Assembly (NCBI GenBank): GCA_016699165.1
Contig: CP064963.1
Coordinates: forward strand, 2,914,001-2,978,000
Length of the DNA stretch: 64,000 bases
Direction of reading: 5' to 3'
Origin: Candidatus Melainabacteria bacterium
Lineage (GTDB): Bacteria; Cyanobacteriota; Vampirovibrionia; Obscuribacterales; Obscuribacteraceae
Every line of letters begins with the position of its first letter. The stretch's first letter is position 1. A program made the translations under genes and the position numbers. The notes under the pieces are model-generated. The model was not told the DNA's origin and did not search any database. It saw nothing but the letters and a program-made list of their open reading frames with translations. Below, one piece after another: positions 60,502 through 64,000 of the stretch.

Positions 60502-60915
60502 TCAGTTGCCGATGATGACTGGTTTCGACTTCTTGATGGCGTAGCGCTCAGCGAAGAAATAGATCAGTCCGTTGGCGCTGCCGACAACGACGGCCGCAAC
60601 GAACATCTCCAGGCTGAACAGTTTGGAGCCTTGATCCAGGAGACCAAGCAGCACATGAGCGAATACGGTGAAGACGACGCTCAAAGCGGCGTAAATCCAC
60701 CAGGTTTTGCTCGTCTGGTCAGCGGCGAAGCTCAGGAGCGTCGAGGTGAAAAGCGTCGACAGCCCGAAGAACGTTGCAATCAGCAGACCGACGGCTTCTC
60801 TGGGAAAAGCGATCCAGCCGCCGATGCTTCCCGAAGAGCCGAGAAAGCCAAAGGCAAAGCCGAAGATGGCTGCGATGACGGTCGTTGTGAGTGTAGCGAA
60901 AATCTTCTGTTTCAT
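60502..60915 (-). CDS. Membrane protein, unknown (137 aa)
   Basis: ATG 60915 follows AAAGGA; the longer frame to 60987 is not favoured. Four helices (about 7-28, 38-60, 70-92, 103-125). A Gly-rich first segment (GFAFGFLGSSGSIGG) and a basic end (KKSKPVIIGN). It is downstream of the 114-residue membrane gene. No family is recognised. Confidence 0.66.
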   Translation of the reverse strand: MKQKIFATLTTTVIAAIFGFAFGFLGSSGSIGGWIAFPREAVGLLIATFFGLSTLFTSTLLSFAADQTSKTWWIYAALSVVFTVFAHVLLGLLDQGSKLFSLEMFVAAVVVGSANGLIYFFAERYAIKKSKPVIIGN

Positions 60916-60953
60916 CTGATTTCCTTTCGATTTTGTTTGATGCAAGACCGGCA

Positions 60954-60984
60954 GGGAGCAGCAAGATGATTTCAGGCTGCTCCC
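60954..60984 (-). terminator. Hairpin between two membrane-protein genes
   Basis: GGGAGCAGC pairs with GCTGCTCCC. The minus strand has no T-run after it, so partial termination is likely. Confidence 0.55.
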
Positions 60985-61011
60985 CAAGTCTTAGATTAGT
61001 TCAAAGTGAGA

Positions 61012-61356
61012 TCAGGCCCAGTCCGGAATGGGACGAGGCTTAAAGCCGTCGGCGAACCAGATGGCCCATGCGGCGAAGAGAATCGCGGCGCAGAGTCCAA
61101 GGACGCTGAGGAAAGCCGAGCCAAGACCAACGTAGTTGATCGCGATGATGCTCCAGACGAGGCCGGTTGCGGCGCCCAGGAAGCAGGAGTTGTTGACGAA
61201 GTTGTCGGTGAAGCCATACTTCTGGATCCAGAGCATGATCTGGCAGGCGCAGGCAGCGAAGCAGATAGCGACGGCGACGATGCTTGCCAGGACAAAGGCC
61301 GTGTAGACGAGCATCGAGCCAGCGAAAGCGAATGCGCTCAGAATAGATGTGAGCAT
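61012..61356 (-). CDS. Membrane protein, unknown (114 aa)
   Basis: ATG 61356 is preferred: GGAGG lies 6 bases upstream, inside an earlier ATG. Three to four helices (about 5-40, 58-78, 82-102) and six Cys in the first 63 residues, unusual for a membrane protein and also seen in the 103-residue protein at 38878. No family is recognised. Confidence 0.65.
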   Translation of the reverse strand: MLTSILSAFAFAGSMLVYTAFVLASIVAVAICFAACACQIMLWIQKYGFTDNFVNNSCFLGAATGLVWSIIAINYVGLGSAFLSVLGLCAAILFAAWAIWFADGFKPRPIPDWA

Positions 61357-61628
61357 TAAAACCTCCATTAGGTTTCGAGTGTGTTTCGGGATTTAGAGTG
61401 GGAAATGGTTTGCGATAAAAACGTTTGGAAGAAGAAAGTAAAAGTTAGTCCCATCTTGCTGCTTGCGGGTGCCTCTATTCAACGTGCGGCATCATAAATA
61501 TAACTAATAGAAGTTGAAAGCTCTCTTATATGGTGGTTTTTCGACCTAGCACGCTTAGCGCGAGGGCTTGCCCGGAAAACGGGGTAAACGATAAGTTATA
61601 AGAGACTTACTAAAGCGGAACTGAACGG

Positions 61629-62150
61629 TTGTATTTATATCCCAAACTTTTTACTTTTGTTCTTTTGATATTATTCTGCTTTTGTATCACTCCAGTATTC
61701 TCTCAAGGATGCGATGCCAACTTATTTAGCAGCGAGGGAATTGAGCGTTACGAGCAATTCTTCAAAAGTTGTATGCTTTATTTTGCGCTAGCACTAATTG
61801 CAAAAACAGGCTTATCCATTTGGTTTATCGAAAAATGCAATTGGCGAAATCTTATTCTAAAAACTGTTGCGGCTACGATTATTACAGTGGTCCTAAGTCT
61901 GTTACTGCATCGATTTTTGGTTCCAAGTCTGGGAATGTTTATTCAGTCAGCGATACATCTTGTCGTGTTAATTGTCTTGTCAGCTTCGATTTCAGCGACA
62001 AGTTCAGAATCGATAGTTATTTCATTTCACAAAAAAATTAGCCCAATCAAACTGCTACTCATGTTTGTTGGGAACTCGATATTTTTTTTAGTAGTGATCG
62101 CTCTGATTTGCGGCTATTTTTTCGCTAACTTGCAAAAATTTCTTTATTAA
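61629..62150 (+). CDS. Secreted or membrane protein, paralogue of 48053-48574 (173 aa)
   Basis: The same length as the paralogue at 48053. A signal peptide (about 1-26) is followed by QGCDANLFSSEGIERYEQF, four helices, and the end FFANLQKFLY. The start is TTG 61629 with only a weak ribosome site; no later ATG fits. The AT-rich composition matches the backbone. It is convergent with the M23 peptidase gene. Confidence 0.7.
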   Translation: MYLYPKLFTFVLLILFCFCITPVFSQGCDANLFSSEGIERYEQFFKSCMLYFALALIAKTGLSIWFIEKCNWRNLILKTVAATIITVVLSLLLHRFLVPSLGMFIQSAIHLVVLIVLSASISATSSESIVISFHKKISPIKLLLMFVGNSIFFLVVIALICGYFFANLQKFLY

Positions 62151-62163
62151 CCAACTTCTTGAA

Positions 62164-62859
62164 TTAGCCCGATTCATCACCGTCTGGCAAATCTTCAGAA
62201 TCTGAATCTTCTGGTTTTTCGGCAGGCTTAGGCATCTTCTTGAGATTGGCTCGCATAGCGGCCTGAACCTGTGCCGTGCGCAAAGCAACCATGTAGTGAG
62301 GCACTAGTTTCAAAAATTCCATCGGCTCAATGTATTCTTTTGAGTCTGCTTTTATGACGGTGTAGTGCAAGTGCACACCGGTCGAACGACCAGTAGAACC
62401 TGCATATCCAATTACTCTGCCGCGCTCCACCCACATGCCAGGCAGCACGGAATAAGCGTTCAAGTGTCCATTGATTGTTTTGACGTTAGGATAAGGGTGA
62501 TAGACTTCGACCGCCACACCCAGGTTTCCGCGGTATCCAACACGCGTGACTACACCGGGTAAAAGATTGTAGACCCGGTCGTTGAGCTTGGCTTTGAGAT
62601 CCACTCCCGAGTGAAAACTGTGTTTGCCGGTTACTGGGTGAATTCGAAAACCGGCTTTAGAAGTGATAAGTCCTGTGCCGACAGGCGTATAGACTAAATT
62701 GTCTTGTAGGGGTGAAACCAGTGGGGTTGGTGCGTAATAGCCCTCAAAATGATAAGACTGACCCGCAGTGGCATTGAATACAAAAACAAGCGAAAGCAAA
62801 GAGAGAACCCAGGCGGTCTTCTTGAGGCTTACACGCTGCATTTTGCTCTTCATCTGCAC
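62164..62859 (-). CDS. M23-family zinc peptidase (LytM-like)
   Basis: A 231-residue protein with a signal peptide or anchor (about 14-32). The LytM domain runs from about 65 to 180: HSGVDLKA (zinc His/Asp), NGHLN, GSTGRSTGVHLHYTV (HxH zinc and catalytic His). The acidic C-terminus (PEDSDSEDLPDGDES) is unusual. M23 enzymes cut cell-wall cross-bridges or, if inactive, control amidases; here the metal ligands look complete. Confidence 0.9.
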   Translation of the reverse strand: MQMKSKMQRVSLKKTAWVLSLLSLVFVFNATAGQSYHFEGYYAPTPLVSPLQDNLVYTPVGTGLITSKAGFRIHPVTGKHSFHSGVDLKAKLNDRVYNLLPGVVTRVGYRGNLGVAVEVYHPYPNVKTINGHLNAYSVLPGMWVERGRVIGYAGSTGRSTGVHLHYTVIKADSKEYIEPMEFLKLVPHYMVALRTAQVQAAMRANLKKMPKPAEKPEDSDSEDLPDGDESG

Positions 62860-62888
62860 ATTTCTACCATACCCCTTGCAGGCATCTT

Positions 62889-64000
62889 TTAGCCTATCGG
62901 CGGCAAGTGTTTATCCAACAATTCGTTGGCAACTTTTGGATCTGTTTTTCCTTTCATTGCTTTCATTATTTCGCCAAAAAAGTACTGGCGCACTTTCACT
63001 TTGCCTTGCTTGTATTCTTCCACTTGTGCCTGAGAGCGCTCGAGCACTTCTAGCACTACAGCTTCGATTGCGCCAGTATCGCTAACTTGAGCTAGACCCA
63101 TCTGGTCAATAAGTGTTTTGACATCACCGCCATTTTCAAGCAGTGCAACTAGTAATTTCTTTGCTCCAGTGGAGCCGAGTTTACCTGATTCAACTGCTGC
63201 CACCAGATCGAAAAGGGCTTGTGCAGTCATTTTTAATTGAGAGAACTCAAGCTTGTTGTCGTTTGAATAAGCAGTGGCTGGTCCAATTAAATAATTGCTT
63301 CCAGTTTTTGCCAGAGCCGCAGAAGCTTTTTGATTGTCTGCCAGTTTGAGAAACTGGTCGTAAAAGTCGCTCATGTCCTTATTCTCGACAATTACAGCAG
63401 CATCACCCTCGCTTAGCTGGTATTGCTCGTGGTATCGCTTGCGTCGTTGCTCAGGAAGTTCAGGCATTTGATCTTTGACAGATTGAACTCTTTCTTGTGA
63501 TATCGCCACCGGTGTCAAATCTGGTTCAGGAAAATATCTATAATCGTGCGCGTCTTCTTTAGAGCGCATCGAATAAGTCTTGCCTGAAGCTTCGTCCCAG
63601 AGCCTCGACTCTTGCTTTACGGTGCCGCCTGAAGAAAGTATTTCTTCCTGGCGTTCAATCTCATATTGAATCGCTCTGTAGACAGCCTTGAAACTGTTGA
63701 CGTTTTTGACTTCAGCTTTGGTTCCGAGTTTTTCAGCACCCACTTCGCGCAGCGAAACGTTTGCATCACAGCGGAAGCTGCCTCGCTCTAAGTTGCCATC
63801 GCAAACATCGAGATATCTCAAAATAGATCTCAATTCAGTTAGATAGTCTCGCGCTAACTCGGCACTATCAAGATCTGGTTCGCTTACTATTTCTAACAAT
63901 GGAACGCCCGAGCGATTGTAATCTACAAGTGTATGACTCGATCCGTGCAAACCGGCAGCACCTGCGTGTACGAGCTTACCGGCGTCTTCTTCCATGTGAG
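62889..64000 (-). CDS. gatB: Aspartyl/glutamyl-tRNA amidotransferase subunit B (cut by window edge)
   Basis: GatB converts mischarged Glu-tRNA(Gln) or Asp-tRNA(Asn) to the amide with GatA and GatC. The frame stays open to the window end (HMEEDAGK), so the N-terminus lies outside; the ATG at 63995 is internal. Visible: DYNRSGVPLLEIVSEPD, GSFRCDANVSLRE, GTKAEVKNVNSFKAV, EDAHDYRYFPEPDL and the C-terminal YqeY-like tail (RQYFFGEIMKAMKGK). This is about three quarters of the usual ~480 residues. It is downstream and convergent with the other genes at the right edge. Confidence 0.97.
   Translation of the reverse strand, partial: HMEEDAGKLVHAGAAGLHGSSHTLVDYNRSGVPLLEIVSEPDLDSAELARDYLTELRSILRYLDVCDGNLERGSFRCDANVSLREVGAEKLGTKAEVKNVNSFKAVYRAIQYEIERQEEILSSGGTVKQESRLWDEASGKTYSMRSKEDAHDYRYFPEPDLTPVAISQERVQSVKDQMPELPEQRRKRYHEQYQLSEGDAAVIVENKDMSDFYDQFLKLADNQKASAALAKTGSNYLIGPATAYSNDNKLEFSQLKMTAQALFDLVAAVESGKLGSTGAKKLLVALLENGGDVKTLIDQMGLAQVSDTGAIEAVVLEVLERSQAQVEEYKQGKVKVRQYFFGEIMKAMKGKTDPKVANELLDKHLPPIG

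Noticed and set aside
61012..61356. Homology between the 114-residue protein and the 103-residue protein at 38878
   Set aside because: Both are Cys-rich small membrane proteins, but the only local similarity by eye is short and hydrophobic.

Overview
The window is a dense, bacterial, chromosomal segment. It is bounded by two housekeeping genes that run off the edges: the C-terminal part of mutL at the left and the C-terminal part of gatB at the right. Signal peptides, M23 and M3 peptidases, a membrane sulfatase-like enzyme, frequent TTG/GTG starts and many Shine-Dalgarno sequences of the type AAAGGA/AGGAG fit a free-living bacterium with a large genome. The mixture of genes is reminiscent of Vampirovibrionia/Melainabacteria (Obscuribacterales-like), but that is only an impression and was not tested.

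Two kinds of DNA alternate. Type A is AT-richer and holds recognisable genes: mutL; a TacAT-like and a VapBC toxin-antitoxin pair; a small-protein/methyltransferase/sulfatase cassette (2383-5578); a stress-type flavin protein; a PP2C phosphatase; an opine-dehydrogenase-like protein; ilvC and panC, which converge; a LolA-like/retropepsin gene broken by a frameshift; rbsK; csoR; HU; a PQQ-type beta-propeller; a MocR regulator; an M23 peptidase; and gatB. Type B is GC-richer, with strong ribosome sites and strong hairpins between genes, and it is full of small integral-membrane proteins that I cannot assign. Type B islands are roughly 6.8-12.9 kb, 15.8-19.4 kb, 20.7-22.4 kb, 29.5-35.0 kb, 36.8-43.9 kb and 50.7-61.4 kb.

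The type B islands hold the most unusual content. At 8.1-12.9 kb a 1024-residue TPM-domain coiled-coil membrane protein sits between two almost identical membrane-anchored coiled-coil genes that differ mainly in the membrane segment. At 29.5-33.7 kb a CoaE-like P-loop domain is fused to a membrane anchor and an outer domain, and is followed by a BT1-type transporter and three membrane proteins. At 50.7-60.3 kb a long plus-strand run combines a rhomboid protease, an alpha/beta hydrolase, a divergent FtsH-like AAA protease, a leucine-rich-repeat-like protein, a Bfd-type ferredoxin, an SDR oxidoreductase and about eight membrane proteins. Together these look like envelope-maintenance or membrane-proteolysis modules, but that role is inference.

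Five small genes (22 to 56 codons) and one 19-codon leader ORF are reported here on the basis of ribosome sites and context. No rRNA, tRNA, CRISPR array, insertion sequence or prophage was recognised.
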